A stretch of 64,000 bases of DNA from positions 62,001 through 126,000 of the forward strand of contig CAXBDK010000010.1 in assembly GCA_963974715.1 (NCBI GenBank), given 5' to 3'. The position numbers and the translations under genes were made by a program. The notes below the pieces were generated by a model. That model saw nothing but the letters and a program-made list of their open reading frames with translations, made no database searches and had not been told where the DNA came from. Shown here in pieces: positions 31,824 through 40,796 of the stretch (positions are counted from its first letter, which is position 1; each line of letters starts with the position of its first letter). The DNA comes from Sediminicola sp963974715 (lineage in GTDB: Bacteria > Bacteroidota > Bacteroidia > Flavobacteriales > Flavobacteriaceae).

Positions 31824-32508
31824 CACTAAGTGGATTTAGTACGCTCTGATGGGAACATGACCAAATGTTGTGGTCAGGTAAAAAGTGTTGAGGATCTATT
31901 AACCGAAGAACCCTACGTATATCGCCTCCCCCCAGCCAGGCCTTGGACACTAATATCTGAATCCAGATAAGATTGATATGTCAGATTTTCGTTCTTTCGT
32001 TTAACCAAAGCAATCGTTGTTGTTTTGTAATGGTTCTCGTGAATCTTCAATTCCATTGTATGTCCATGGAGCCCTCATCATACTTAAAACATTATTGTGG
32101 TACGTCCTAAAAAAGCGTCTTACCCTCTTTATTGGACCAGTGCTAAAAGTTGTGTTCAGATTTCGGGACTGGAAATGATATTCCGTCGAAAGGACTTTAC
32201 CGTTAAAAATTCCCGAAGTTTTGGAAAAAAATAAATGACCACTAAATTACTTACGGGACTTGAATTTGTGAAGGAATCCAAGCGTGCTATAGAAGTTATT
32301 TCCGGCCTATTTCCAATTTCGTCACAAATCAAGTACTTTCCACACTGGGAGTGGGAAGCCGTCCAAAGAGCATTCCGCAATGGCGGAAGCGGCCTGGGCG
32401 GTGCGGCCGTGGGAAGTGCGTAGCATTTGTAGAAATTTGAAATCAGCCTGTGCCATGCCAATGCTATTGTGTCGTTTAAGTCGCAGGAATTTATCTTCTG
32501 GACAAGGC

Positions 32509-32548
32509 AAAAAACGGTTGCATAGCCGTAGCTATGGAACCGTTTTTT
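32509..32548. terminator. Strong bidirectional terminator-like hairpin
   Basis: An 11-bp stem (32509-32519 with 32538-32548) and, after a single G-G mismatch, a 6-bp stem (32521-32526 with 32531-32536) with loop CGTA form a near-perfect hairpin flanked by A and T runs. No gene clearly ends here. Confidence 0.65.
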
Positions 32549-32621
32549 AACGCAGGACAGGTGGGAAAGGACAAGACTTGGGACGGCTATAATAGTATTG
32601 GCAGGGCACTAACATTTTTTG

Positions 32622-32651
32622 GTTCTTTTTTGTGCGATTGCAAAAAAGAAC
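32622..32651. repeat. Perfect 11-bp inverted repeat
   Basis: GTTCTTTTTTG (32622-32632) and CAAAAAAGAAC (32641-32651) flank an 8-base loop. It has no T-run beyond the stem, so a terminator role is less likely. Confidence 0.5.
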
Positions 32652-32870
32652 AAAGGCGGTGATTGGCAATATTATTAAAATCGCAAAATTTCCAACTTTG
32701 TACCGGAAATCATGTACGCTATCCTGATACTTTTCTAGGTACGAATCTTCTATTATGGGTTAAACTACAATTCTTAATATTTGGACTAACTACATTCTTT
32801 GCATAAATACAATAATTGTCCTTGATCCCTCGGGGGCTTCTTGAATGGAAATTTTATTTTAGTTTTCCTT

Positions 32871-32930
32871 TATATGCCTTATGAGCTTGCTCCGAGCTTG
32901 TTGGCCTAAAATTGTCAGGACACTATTCCT
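32871..32930. repeat. Second dispersed repeat family, copy B
   Basis: Matches 17991-18050 as described there and shares GAGCTTGC-CCGAG with 3680-3713. Its right end runs into the last codons of uvrB. Confidence 0.45.
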
Positions 32931-34911
32931 GTTCCTGTAACATTTTGATTTCGTCCCTTAATTTTGCGGCTTGCATAAAATCCAACTCCTTCGCCGCTTT
33001 TTCCATCGCTTTTCTTTTGTCCCTGATTATTTTTTCCCGCTGTTCCTTGGTGAGGTATTTCAGGTCCGGTTCGGCCGCCCTTATTTCCTCCTTCTCAAAA
33101 TGATAGGCCGAAACCGAATTTTTGGTCAGGGCATTGTCGAGACTCTTGTTCAGCGCCATGGGTATCAGATTGTGGTCCGTATTGTACTTGATCTGCTTTT
33201 CCCTTCGGTAGTTGGTCTCATCTATGGTCCGCTGCATACTGTCCGTAATCTTGTCCGCGTACATGATCGCACGTCCGTTCAGGTTTCGGGCGGCACGGCC
33301 CACGGTCTGCGTAAGGGAGCGTGCATTTCGTAGGAACCCTTCCTTGTCGGCATCCAAAATGGCCACTAGGGAAACTTCTGGAAGGTCCAGTCCCTCCCGC
33401 AGGAGGTTTACACCAATCAGTACGTCAAAAATTCCCTTTCGCAGATCTTGCATGATCTCTACGCGTTCAAGGGTGTCTACATCACTATGGATATAACGGC
33501 AACGTACCTGTATCCTTGTAAGGTATTTGGCCAGTTCCTCTGCCATCCTTTTGGTCAGTGTGGTCACTAGGATACGTTCGTCCTTTTCAACGCGCAGTTG
33601 GATCTCCTCTACCAGGTCATCGATCTGGTTCAGACTTGGCCTTACCTCAATGATCGGGTCCAGGAGGCCGGTGGGCCTTATTACCTGTTCCACGTAAACT
33701 CCTTGGCTCAATTGTAGTTCGTAATCTGCCGGAGTGGCGCTTACATATATGGCCTGCCTTTGGAGGGCCTCGAATTCTTCGAATTTTAAAGGTCGGTTAT
33801 CCATTGCCGCGGGAAGCCTAAAACCATAGGAAACCAAATTTTCCTTTCTGGAGCGATCGCCCCCGTACATGGCGTGCACCTGTGGCAGGGTTACATGGCT
33901 TTCATCAATGACCATCAAATAATCGTCCGGGAAATAGTCCAGCAGACAGAAGGGCCTGGTGCCCGGTTCCCTTCCGTCCAGATACCGGGAGTAGTTCTCG
34001 ATACCCGAGCAATAGCCAAGTTCCCGTATCATTTCAAGATCAAAATTGGTCCGTTCCTCCAGTCGCTTTGCCTCTAATGGTTTCCCCATATCCAAAAAAT
34101 AGGCTATCTGTTTGGTCAGATCGTCCTGAATTTGGTGGATGGCATTCTGCAATATATCGGGAGAGGTAACGAACATATTGGCGGGATAGATGTTCAGGTT
34201 TTCATAGATTTCCACCACTTTGTTCTTAAAGGGATCGAAGGCCTCTATTTCTTCGATCTCATCCCCAAAGAAATGGATCCTGAAGGCATGGTCCGCATAA
34301 CTTGGAAAGACGTCCACCACATCCCCTTTTACCCTAAAGTTCCCGTTCCTAAAATCGGCAGTGGTCCGGGAATACAGGCTCTGTACCAACTGGTGCAGAA
34401 ATTTGGTCCTGGAGATCCGTTGTTCCCTATGTACCGAAATAACGTTCTTTTGGAACTCCACGGGGTTCCCGATCCCGTAAAGACAGGAAACGGAAGCTAC
34501 CACCAGCACGTCCCTCCTTCCCGATAACAGGGAGGAGGTGGTGCTAAGGCGCAATTTTTCAATATCCTCGTTTATGGAAAGATCTTTTTCGATATAGGTG
34601 CCACTACTGGGAATATAGGCTTCCGGTTGGTAATAATCGTAATAGGAAACAAAGTACTCCACTGCATTCTCTGGAAAGAACTGCTTGAATTCCGAGTACA
34701 ATTGGGCCGCCAATGTTTTATTGTGCGCCAACACCAATGTGGGTTTCTGTACCGATGCCACTACATTGGCGATGGTAAATGTCTTGCCCGAACCGGTGAC
34801 GCCCAAAAGGGTCTGGTGCGGTTCGTCCGAAACGATTCCCTCCACTAACTGTTTTATGGCATTGGGCTGGTCCCCTGTGGGCTTAAATTCTGATACGACC
34901 TTGAACTTCAT
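32923..34911 (-). CDS. uvrB: Excinuclease ABC subunit B
   Basis: A 662-residue helicase-like repair protein that loads onto damaged DNA with UvrA and recruits UvrC. Walker A is GVTGSGKT near residue 40, the damage-clamping beta-hairpin is YYDYYQPEAYIP, the helicase motifs include DLLREGLDLPEVSLVAILDADKEG (seen as INLLREGLDLPE in this copy, VNLLREGLDLPE), and the C-terminus has the UVR domain (AAKELDFMQAAKLRDEI). Full length. Its stop lies in the repeat copy B. Confidence 0.97.
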   Translation of the reverse strand: MKFKVVSEFKPTGDQPNAIKQLVEGIVSDEPHQTLLGVTGSGKTFTIANVVASVQKPTLVLAHNKTLAAQLYSEFKQFFPENAVEYFVSYYDYYQPEAYIPSSGTYIEKDLSINEDIEKLRLSTTSSLLSGRRDVLVVASVSCLYGIGNPVEFQKNVISVHREQRISRTKFLHQLVQSLYSRTTADFRNGNFRVKGDVVDVFPSYADHAFRIHFFGDEIEEIEAFDPFKNKVVEIYENLNIYPANMFVTSPDILQNAIHQIQDDLTKQIAYFLDMGKPLEAKRLEERTNFDLEMIRELGYCSGIENYSRYLDGREPGTRPFCLLDYFPDDYLMVIDESHVTLPQVHAMYGGDRSRKENLVSYGFRLPAAMDNRPLKFEEFEALQRQAIYVSATPADYELQLSQGVYVEQVIRPTGLLDPIIEVRPSLNQIDDLVEEIQLRVEKDERILVTTLTKRMAEELAKYLTRIQVRCRYIHSDVDTLERVEIMQDLRKGIFDVLIGVNLLREGLDLPEVSLVAILDADKEGFLRNARSLTQTVGRAARNLNGRAIMYADKITDSMQRTIDETNYRREKQIKYNTDHNLIPMALNKSLDNALTKNSVSAYHFEKEEIRAAEPDLKYLTKEQREKIIRDKRKAMEKAAKELDFMQAAKLRDEIKMLQEQE

Positions 34912-34958
34912 ACCGTAAAATTACAAAAGAAGCGTGGTTCCCGGTATGCAAAAGGCTT

Positions 34959-34966
34959 TATTTTTG
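34959..34966 (+). promoter_or_regulatory. Orphan promoter box (TAttTTTG)
   Basis: TATTTTTG points on the plus strand away from uvrB, but only a five-codon frame (MDTPI) follows before the convergent permease gene. It may drive a short RNA or be chance. Confidence 0.3.
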
Positions 34967-35017
34967 CCCCATCAAAGCCGTATTACATTTCACTATATGG
35001 ATACTCCCATCTAGCGA

Positions 35018-35851
35018 CTAAAGGTCCCGTTTTTTTAACAGCGCAAGGGAAAGGTATACAAAAATGGCGGTCCATATCAGTACGATGAGTATTTCATACC
35101 AGTGCACGGCATAATCGAACCTAAAATCCTCCCCCAGTTGTGCCCCGATATTCTGTACCGCCGACAGCCTGCTGAACGGCTCTTCCAACAGATTGGACAT
35201 GGCTTCCATGGGAAAGAACGACTTAATGCGTTTTGCGGTCTCCCAAGAAACCAGCTTCCATCCCAATAGTCCAAAGACCACCTGTTCCACTATGGCCCAT
35301 AAGATCAGGAAACCCAGGGCAAAGGCAGAACGTTTTACTAGGATCCCCAGAAATAGGCAAAAAGAAAAGAAGGCGGTCAACTTCACAAAAAAGGCGAGCA
35401 CAAATTCCAGGTCCGAGAAAATAATGGAAAGCTCATTGAAGTCCGAATACGCAAGTCCCAAGATCATGGAAACCACAAAGACAAAAACGGTGGAGATAAG
35501 GGAAAAGGAAATCACGGTCAGAAATTTGGAAAGAATGAACTCTTTCTTCGATAGCCCATCTATAAGGTTCTGCTTAATGGTCTTGTTACTGTATTCGTTG
35601 GCCATCATGGAAACGATCACAATGGCAAGGAACAGTTTGAACCATGCGGTGATGTAGGTATTGAAGTGCCAGATGTATGGAAAATTGAAGATTCCCTGAT
35701 CGGCCAAATGGAACTGTACAGGGCCTATATCGAACTTAATGGCTGCAATAAGGGCGATGGAAGTAAGCAGTACGAAGTAGGCAATTATCAGCACCTTACT
35801 GGCCCTATTGTTCCAAAGTTTTATAAATTCTATCTGTAAAAGACGTTTCAT
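35018..35851 (-). CDS. ABC-2 type permease
   Basis: A 277-residue inner-membrane protein with about six hydrophobic segments. It starts MKRLLQIEFIKLWNNRASKVLI and has MMANEYSNKTIKQNLIDGLSKKEF, the coupling loop typical of BcrB/NatB-like permeases. It lies 10 bases downstream of its ATPase partner. The substrate is unknown. Confidence 0.9.
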   Translation of the reverse strand: MKRLLQIEFIKLWNNRASKVLIIAYFVLLTSIALIAAIKFDIGPVQFHLADQGIFNFPYIWHFNTYITAWFKLFLAIVIVSMMANEYSNKTIKQNLIDGLSKKEFILSKFLTVISFSLISTVFVFVVSMILGLAYSDFNELSIIFSDLEFVLAFFVKLTAFFSFCLFLGILVKRSAFALGFLILWAIVEQVVFGLLGWKLVSWETAKRIKSFFPMEAMSNLLEEPFSRLSAVQNIGAQLGEDFRFDYAVHWYEILIVLIWTAIFVYLSLALLKKRDL

Positions 35852-35861
35852 GTAGGTTTTT

Positions 35862-36779
35862 TTAGAGGTTGGAATGTTTATCCTGGAAATTGTTTGTCAA
35901 TAATAGAAACTGTTCCTCCAGGCTTTCTTTCCGTTTTACCATATGGCTCAGGACGATGCCATTTGCAAAGAGTTTTTGGTTCAGCACCTGTGCGTTCAGA
36001 TCTTCGTTCAAAAAGGCCGTTACAAGGCCGTTTTCCTGTTTTATGGTACCAAAAGTGGGATCGGTCCTTAAAAAAGAGACCAAACCTTCCATATCGGATG
36101 TCCTTAATTCAAAGAAACCATGGCTGGCGAGCATACCGTCCACGGTACCTGAATATAATTTAACCCCTTTCCTGAGAATGATCACATGACTGCAAACTTT
36201 CTCCACCTCGTCCAAGAGATGTGACGCCAAAAGGATGGTCGTCCCTTGGGAAGCGATCTTCTTGATGATCTCCCTGATCTGGTGTATGCCCTGTGGATCC
36301 AGTCCGTTTGTGGGTTCGTCCAAGATTAGGATCTCTGGGTCGTTCAACAGGGCCGAGGCAATGGCCAACCGTTGTTTCATTCCAAGGGAATAGGTCTGGA
36401 ACTTGCTGTCCTTCCGATCCAACAATCCCACCAGCTCCAACTTTTCGGTTACTTTATCGGAGGGGACCTCCTTTATCTTGCACACCAGTTCCAGATTTTG
36501 AACGGCGGTCATATAAGGATAGAAATTGGGGCGTTCTATGATGGCGCCCACCCTTTTAAGGGCATTGTGGGTGGAAACGGTACCGTTGAACCAGGAAAAA
36601 TCCCCATCGGTCTTGTTCACTACGTTCAGGACGATGCCCAAAGTGGTCGATTTTCCACTTCCGTTCGGCCCCAAGATTCCGTACACGTTTCCTTTTTCGA
36701 TACTGAAGGAAAGGTCTTTAACGGCCGTGAGCCGGCCAAATTGTTTGGTGAGGTTGTTAACGGTAAGGATGGTTTCCAA
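35862..36779 (-). CDS. ABC transporter ATPase (BcrA-like)
   Basis: A 305-residue ATPase with Walker A GPNGSGKST, signature YSLGMKQR, Walker B ILILDEPTNGLD and H-loop ASHL, followed by a roughly 90-residue C-terminal domain. Its form is like the ATPase at 22.7 kb, but the two are clearly different genes. It pairs with the permease immediately downstream. Relatives move peptides, lipids or antibiotics, and GldA-type gliding ATPases belong to the same broad group; the role here is open. Confidence 0.92.
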   Translation of the reverse strand: METILTVNNLTKQFGRLTAVKDLSFSIEKGNVYGILGPNGSGKSTTLGIVLNVVNKTDGDFSWFNGTVSTHNALKRVGAIIERPNFYPYMTAVQNLELVCKIKEVPSDKVTEKLELVGLLDRKDSKFQTYSLGMKQRLAIASALLNDPEILILDEPTNGLDPQGIHQIREIIKKIASQGTTILLASHLLDEVEKVCSHVIILRKGVKLYSGTVDGMLASHGFFELRTSDMEGLVSFLRTDPTFGTIKQENGLVTAFLNEDLNAQVLNQKLFANGIVLSHMVKRKESLEEQFLLLTNNFQDKHSNL

Positions 36780-36868
36780 AATAGGATGGTTTTTGACTTG
36801 TTTATGGTAACTTGACGAGGAATTCCGTAATTTGTTACAAGAATTACCATTTAAATTGCAGTCAGCAT

Positions 36869-37948
36869 ATGTCCGAGAGATTAATGTCCCGAAAAAAACC
36901 GGCCTACCCCATCAATAAAAAGTTGGACGCCTACCTGCACCATTATAGCCGAAAGATCGAAATCCCTATTTTTTATGAGGACCTCCTTCGGTTTTCAGGA
37001 TCGGTGGTGGTGTACGACTCCAATGAGGAGGATACCATGTGGATCAGGGTCTATTATTCCGAATTTGAAAGGCAGGAAATAGACCTGAGCTTAAAGAAGG
37101 TCTATTCCATCTTGCATTCCGATGGGGGAAACAACATCATTCAGTACCTGAACGTGGATGCGGTGGACTACTGTACTTTTGGGAACTCCAAACCCTTTCG
37201 AATAAAGATCAGGAACATCCTAAACGATAACTTCACCTATTTTTATGTAAAGAAGGCCGATGCCTCCAGGGTATACGGACTGGAACTGGAGCACATGCTC
37301 TCCCCGTACAACCTTAATTTTTTAGTACACAGGGATACCTTGATAGAGGAACATATTGCCGGCATTCCAGGGGATGTCTTTATTAAGGAAATGTTGCCCA
37401 AATGCACCGAATCCGAAAAGTCGCAACTGGCCAAGGAATTTGTAAAGTTCAATGAAAGGTGCATGATCCGGCTCTTGGGCGATATGCGGTCCTATAATTA
37501 TGTGATCGTTCCCACGCACGATTTTGACCATGTGGTCTATAAGATCAGGGCAATCGATTTTGACCAGCAGTGTTTTGAGGGCAAGCTAAAAGTCTATCGT
37601 CCACAGTTCTTTAAGGAGAATTATACCATGGTAGAGCTGGTAAGGGGTAAACTACAGGCCAATTCGGTGGACCAGTACAAAATAGAAGAGCGTTCCATCG
37701 TGGCAAAACGTATTCTCAGTTCCGGCAACAGGATCAAAAGGTTGGTAAAAATTTCACTTACCGACCAGATTTCCATTAAGGAGAACATTCATATGTTACG
37801 GGAGCAGATCTATGAGCTCACGCTCGACCTCGATTTTAAGAAATGTACCACCATGGGCCAGATATTGGCTTTGGCGCTCGATTTTGTAAAGAGGAACTAT
37901 GAGGACGTCAGTATGAAACAGATCATAGAGAACCGAATAGATATTTGA
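36869..37948 (+). CDS. Flavobacterial protein with kinase/APH-like catalytic residues, unknown function
   Basis: A 359-residue cytosolic protein with no assigned function; I recognise it as conserved in Flavobacteriia. It shows a plausible kinase-like order: FYVKKAD with Lys128/Lys129 (strand-3 lysine position), LELEH with Glu139/Glu141 (helix-C position), HIAGIPGD near 162-169 (linker-like), LLGDMRSYN with Asp205 and Asn210 (catalytic-loop HxDxxxxN pattern without the His), and RAIDFDQQ with Asp230 (metal-binding D). The C-terminal 100 residues are helical. The start at 36869 is preferred to an upstream frame opening at 36812. It is divergent from the ABC operon. Confidence 0.7.
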   Translation: MSERLMSRKKPAYPINKKLDAYLHHYSRKIEIPIFYEDLLRFSGSVVVYDSNEEDTMWIRVYYSEFERQEIDLSLKKVYSILHSDGGNNIIQYLNVDAVDYCTFGNSKPFRIKIRNILNDNFTYFYVKKADASRVYGLELEHMLSPYNLNFLVHRDTLIEEHIAGIPGDVFIKEMLPKCTESEKSQLAKEFVKFNERCMIRLLGDMRSYNYVIVPTHDFDHVVYKIRAIDFDQQCFEGKLKVYRPQFFKENYTMVELVRGKLQANSVDQYKIEERSIVAKRILSSGNRIKRLVKISLTDQISIKENIHMLREQIYELTLDLDFKKCTTMGQILALALDFVKRNYEDVSMKQIIENRIDI

Positions 37949-38012
37949 TTTAGTCGGGATCTTTTTGGTTGCACGCTTTCACCGGGGTTGTGGTGAGCCG
38001 TATTCCATTTTA

Positions 38013-39071
38013 TCAGCTTTTTTGTTCCTTGTTAAAATAGACCAGATAGTAGTACATTTGCCGCTCTTCGTCCCATCCCTTTTCCACGAATTTTTCAGCG
38101 GATTCGGCATTTATAAAGTCCAGTTTTATCTGGATATTGGTATCCAGGTTGATCACGTTCTTTATCTTTTTGCGGGCATCGGAGACCGCTTTATTGGCGA
38201 TATCGAAATTGGAGACGTCCTCAATACTGTATTTGGGTCCTTTTTCTACCTTATAGTTTCTGAATTCCGGGATAAGCTCCGGATTTTCCATGACCTCGTT
38301 CAGGAAATTGGTTTCCTCAAAGGCGTCGTTCTTGGCAAAATGGTTTACGGCCCTGTTCATGAACAATACTTCCTGTTGTTTGTCCTCCGCCGGAAAAACA
38401 ACGTCCTTGGCAAAGTTCTGGCAGAACTTTAAATAGTTTTTGGTCTTAAAATTATCATCGGATAACGGTTCCACTCCCAAGAAATGTTCCAACCAGTATT
38501 TGGTATCGTACCGGTTACTGTCCACCGAGAGAATTTTATACCCTTCTTCACGATCTGTATCGAATATAAGGCAGCCCTTGTCCAACTTGTTTATATTGAT
38601 CCCCTGTTGCACCAAGATGTCTAGGTTGTTATCCTTTTCCTCGAACTGCAAAAAATCGTGTTTTAGCTCACTTTTAAAAATACCCAGGGCATTCACCTTT
38701 TTATTGTCGAGCAGCAGGTCCGTCAGGTAGGCAATATAGACTTCCCCGCTTTTAATATGGGGGTGGTTGGACTGTTCAAAGAGGTAGTTGGCCAATTTTT
38801 TGGAATGGGCATGGACCGTCCTGGGATCTGTGAACACCTCCGTGGCAATTTTATGGATTTCGTTGAATTCAACATCCACTTCATTGGTGAACCGAAAATA
38901 ATTTTCCTCTTTTTCCCTAAATGGCTTAAAGAAGTATTCCTTTAAAAGGCCGGTTGTTTCATCGTTCAGGGCAAATGGCTGTTGGGAAAGGAAGATGCTT
39001 TCCCCTTTGTTCTTGTTTCCTACCCTATGAAGGGATATGCTTTCGATCTGGGTATTGTAAAGGTTTATCAT
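38013..39071 (-). CDS. Nucleoid-associated protein (NdpA/YejK family)
   Basis: A 352-residue member of the 37-kDa nucleoid-associated family. The N-terminal YNTQIESISLHRVGNKNKGE, SGEVYIAYLTDLLLD and the C-terminal INAESAEKFVEKGWDEERQMYYYLVYF match the family's conserved regions. Proteins of this family bind the chromosome, and the role is unknown in Bacteroidota. It is the last gene of a same-strand run with the pRiA4b-like gene and heme A synthase. Confidence 0.85.
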   Translation of the reverse strand: MINLYNTQIESISLHRVGNKNKGESIFLSQQPFALNDETTGLLKEYFFKPFREKEENYFRFTNEVDVEFNEIHKIATEVFTDPRTVHAHSKKLANYLFEQSNHPHIKSGEVYIAYLTDLLLDNKKVNALGIFKSELKHDFLQFEEKDNNLDILVQQGININKLDKGCLIFDTDREEGYKILSVDSNRYDTKYWLEHFLGVEPLSDDNFKTKNYLKFCQNFAKDVVFPAEDKQQEVLFMNRAVNHFAKNDAFEETNFLNEVMENPELIPEFRNYKVEKGPKYSIEDVSNFDIANKAVSDARKKIKNVINLDTNIQIKLDFINAESAEKFVEKGWDEERQMYYYLVYFNKEQKS

Positions 39072-39140
39072 TTTATCGGGGACCTTAAGGTCCTGGAATA
39101 AAGGTTAACGGAAAGGTTTGTGAATAGGAAACGGGAGGGC

Positions 39141-39632
39141 TTAATTCCAGTTCTCATCAAAATCAAGGTCATCATAACTGTCCAACGAATCGTCAAAATC
39201 AAATGTCGGGTCGGCCTCGAACTTTTTTTCGGGCGGCGAATCGGGCAGTTCCCCAAAACTGAAGAGCACATTGGGATATGATCGGCCGTCTTCTTTTTCC
39301 ACCACATCGGCCAATTCCACAAAAAAGGTCCACATGCTCAAAAAATCGTACACATAGATCAGTTTTGGGGTGTTTTCGGATAGAATGTTCTCCAAAAGGA
39401 TTTCTTGCATCGTCCTCACATCCCCTTCACCGTGCATATTGGAAAGTGGAATCTCCTCATCTTGGTTCCACTCCCCATCGCAGGTATAAAAAGAGGCCAT
39501 TTCATTTCCCAGAAAACCGAAGGATTGGGTAATGGCGTTGTGAAAATCTTCCAAGGTATCTTCAGCGGCTATTTCAATATCCCTGAAAATATCCTCCTCT
39601 GCGTCCAAAATAACTCTGATCTTATAAATCAT
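39141..39632 (-). CDS. Plasmid pRiA4b ORF-3-like protein
   Basis: A 163-residue acidic protein. It begins YKIRVILDAEEDIFRDIEIA and has TLEDFHNAITQSFGF (the LHxxIxxAFG-type motif), then FYTCDGEW and LIYVYDFLSMWTFFVEL, which are the recurring blocks of the PF07929-type family. The tail is rich in Asp. Function unknown. It starts 24 bases downstream of the heme A synthase stop. Confidence 0.85.
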   Translation of the reverse strand: MIYKIRVILDAEEDIFRDIEIAAEDTLEDFHNAITQSFGFLGNEMASFYTCDGEWNQDEEIPLSNMHGEGDVRTMQEILLENILSENTPKLIYVYDFLSMWTFFVELADVVEKEDGRSYPNVLFSFGELPDSPPEKKFEADPTFDFDDSLDSYDDLDFDENWN

Positions 39633-39656
39633 CCCTGCTTTTTTAAGACTGCAAAG

Positions 39657-40691
39657 TTACAAAGTTCTGGTCGTTTTTCCCGCTTTTAGGGCTTCCAAAA
39701 CCAAATGGAACTGTACCCCGAAAAGTATTGCCGCCCATAATAGGTGAAGTGGTTGACTGGCAAAGGGAAAATCGACATAGGCCATGAGCAATCCGGTAAA
39801 AATTTCCAGGGCGATCAGTAACAGCACCCAATATATTTTATGGTATCCCAATTGAAAGTGCCATATACGCCATGCCAAAAAGAGATTTGCCAATAAGATC
39901 AAAATGGAAAAGGACCTATGTACGTAAAAGAGGGCAATGGGATCTGTTAACCATAGTTCCTTGGCCTGTTCACCTACAAGATCGATACGTTCGTCCACAA
40001 ACTGTCGTACCTGTGTTCCCAGAACGATCTGTACCAGGGTGAGCCCGAGGGCAAATAGTAACAATACAGAGGTCTTACGATCGGAAGGTAAGGCCGGCCT
40101 TTCGCTATTATGCCGATGTACAATATACAATAGAAGGGCCACGATGGCCAGCGCCATCACCATATGCACGGTAATCTTTACGGGCGCCAGAACGGAATAT
40201 ACCACAGTGGCCCCCAACCATGCCTGAAACCCCATAGCGAGCACCACCAGCCAGGAAAGTATGGTGATGGCGGGCTTTTTTTTCCGAAAGGAAAGGGAAA
40301 CGATGGCCAAGACCAGCGTGGCCAAGCCCGCCAAGGCCCCCAGCAACCTATTGATGAACTCCGTCCACGTATGCATAGGGTTGAAAATGGCGTAATCGTG
40401 TTTTGTGTATGGTACCCAATTGGACGCCTCGTATCGCTGTGGCGCCACAAAATCGGATTTTGCCACTTTCAGGCTTTCGTTGCGGATGATCACCTGGCCT
40501 TTCTTATAGGCCCTTCCCGATTGCCATTCCAGTTCGGAACTATCGGTGGGGGGAATATAATACCCAAAACACTTTGGCCAGTCGGGGCAACCCATGCCAC
40601 TTCCCGTCATCCTGACCACCGTCCCGGCAATGATAACCAGATATACCAGCACCACCGATATTTTTGCGATTTTACCAAAATGTTGCTGCAT
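39657..40691 (-). CDS. Heme A synthase (COX15/CtaA family)
   Basis: A 344-residue inner-membrane enzyme that oxidises heme O to heme A for cytochrome oxidase. Around eight hydrophobic segments are visible. It begins with VRMTGSGMGCPDWPKCFG, whose two cysteines form the family's conserved extracytoplasmic pair, then has FNPMHTWTEFINRLLGALAG and a repeated PVKITVHM and FYVHRSF, supplying heme-ligand histidines. The first loop is long, as in bacteroidal COX15 proteins. Confidence 0.93.
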   Translation of the reverse strand: MQQHFGKIAKISVVLVYLVIIAGTVVRMTGSGMGCPDWPKCFGYYIPPTDSSELEWQSGRAYKKGQVIIRNESLKVAKSDFVAPQRYEASNWVPYTKHDYAIFNPMHTWTEFINRLLGALAGLATLVLAIVSLSFRKKKPAITILSWLVVLAMGFQAWLGATVVYSVLAPVKITVHMVMALAIVALLLYIVHRHNSERPALPSDRKTSVLLLFALGLTLVQIVLGTQVRQFVDERIDLVGEQAKELWLTDPIALFYVHRSFSILILLANLFLAWRIWHFQLGYHKIYWVLLLIALEIFTGLLMAYVDFPFASQPLHLLWAAILFGVQFHLVLEALKAGKTTRTL

Positions 40692-40796
40692 GCCGAATTT
40701 TTGATTATGGTATTTGTTTACGATCGGAACCCGTTATTTAAGATTTGCTATGGCCTTGAGCTTTCCCTGATCGGCCCCTGCTAAAAAGGGTAGACA

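Larger units (their letters stand above)
31824..32922. other. Gene-free stretch of about 1.1 kb
   Basis: Between hsp20 and uvrB no ORF has a recognisable domain; the longest frames (101 codons on minus, 62 on plus near 32235) lack any family resemblance. The stretch contains a strong bidirectional hairpin (32509-32548), a second inverted repeat (32622-32651) and a repeat fragment (32871-32930). It may be decayed sequence or hold untranslated RNA. Confidence 0.45.

Noticed and set aside
32235..32423. 62-codon plus-strand frame and 101-codon minus-strand frame in the gene-free region
   Set aside because: No family resemblance and no promoter or start context; left unannotated.
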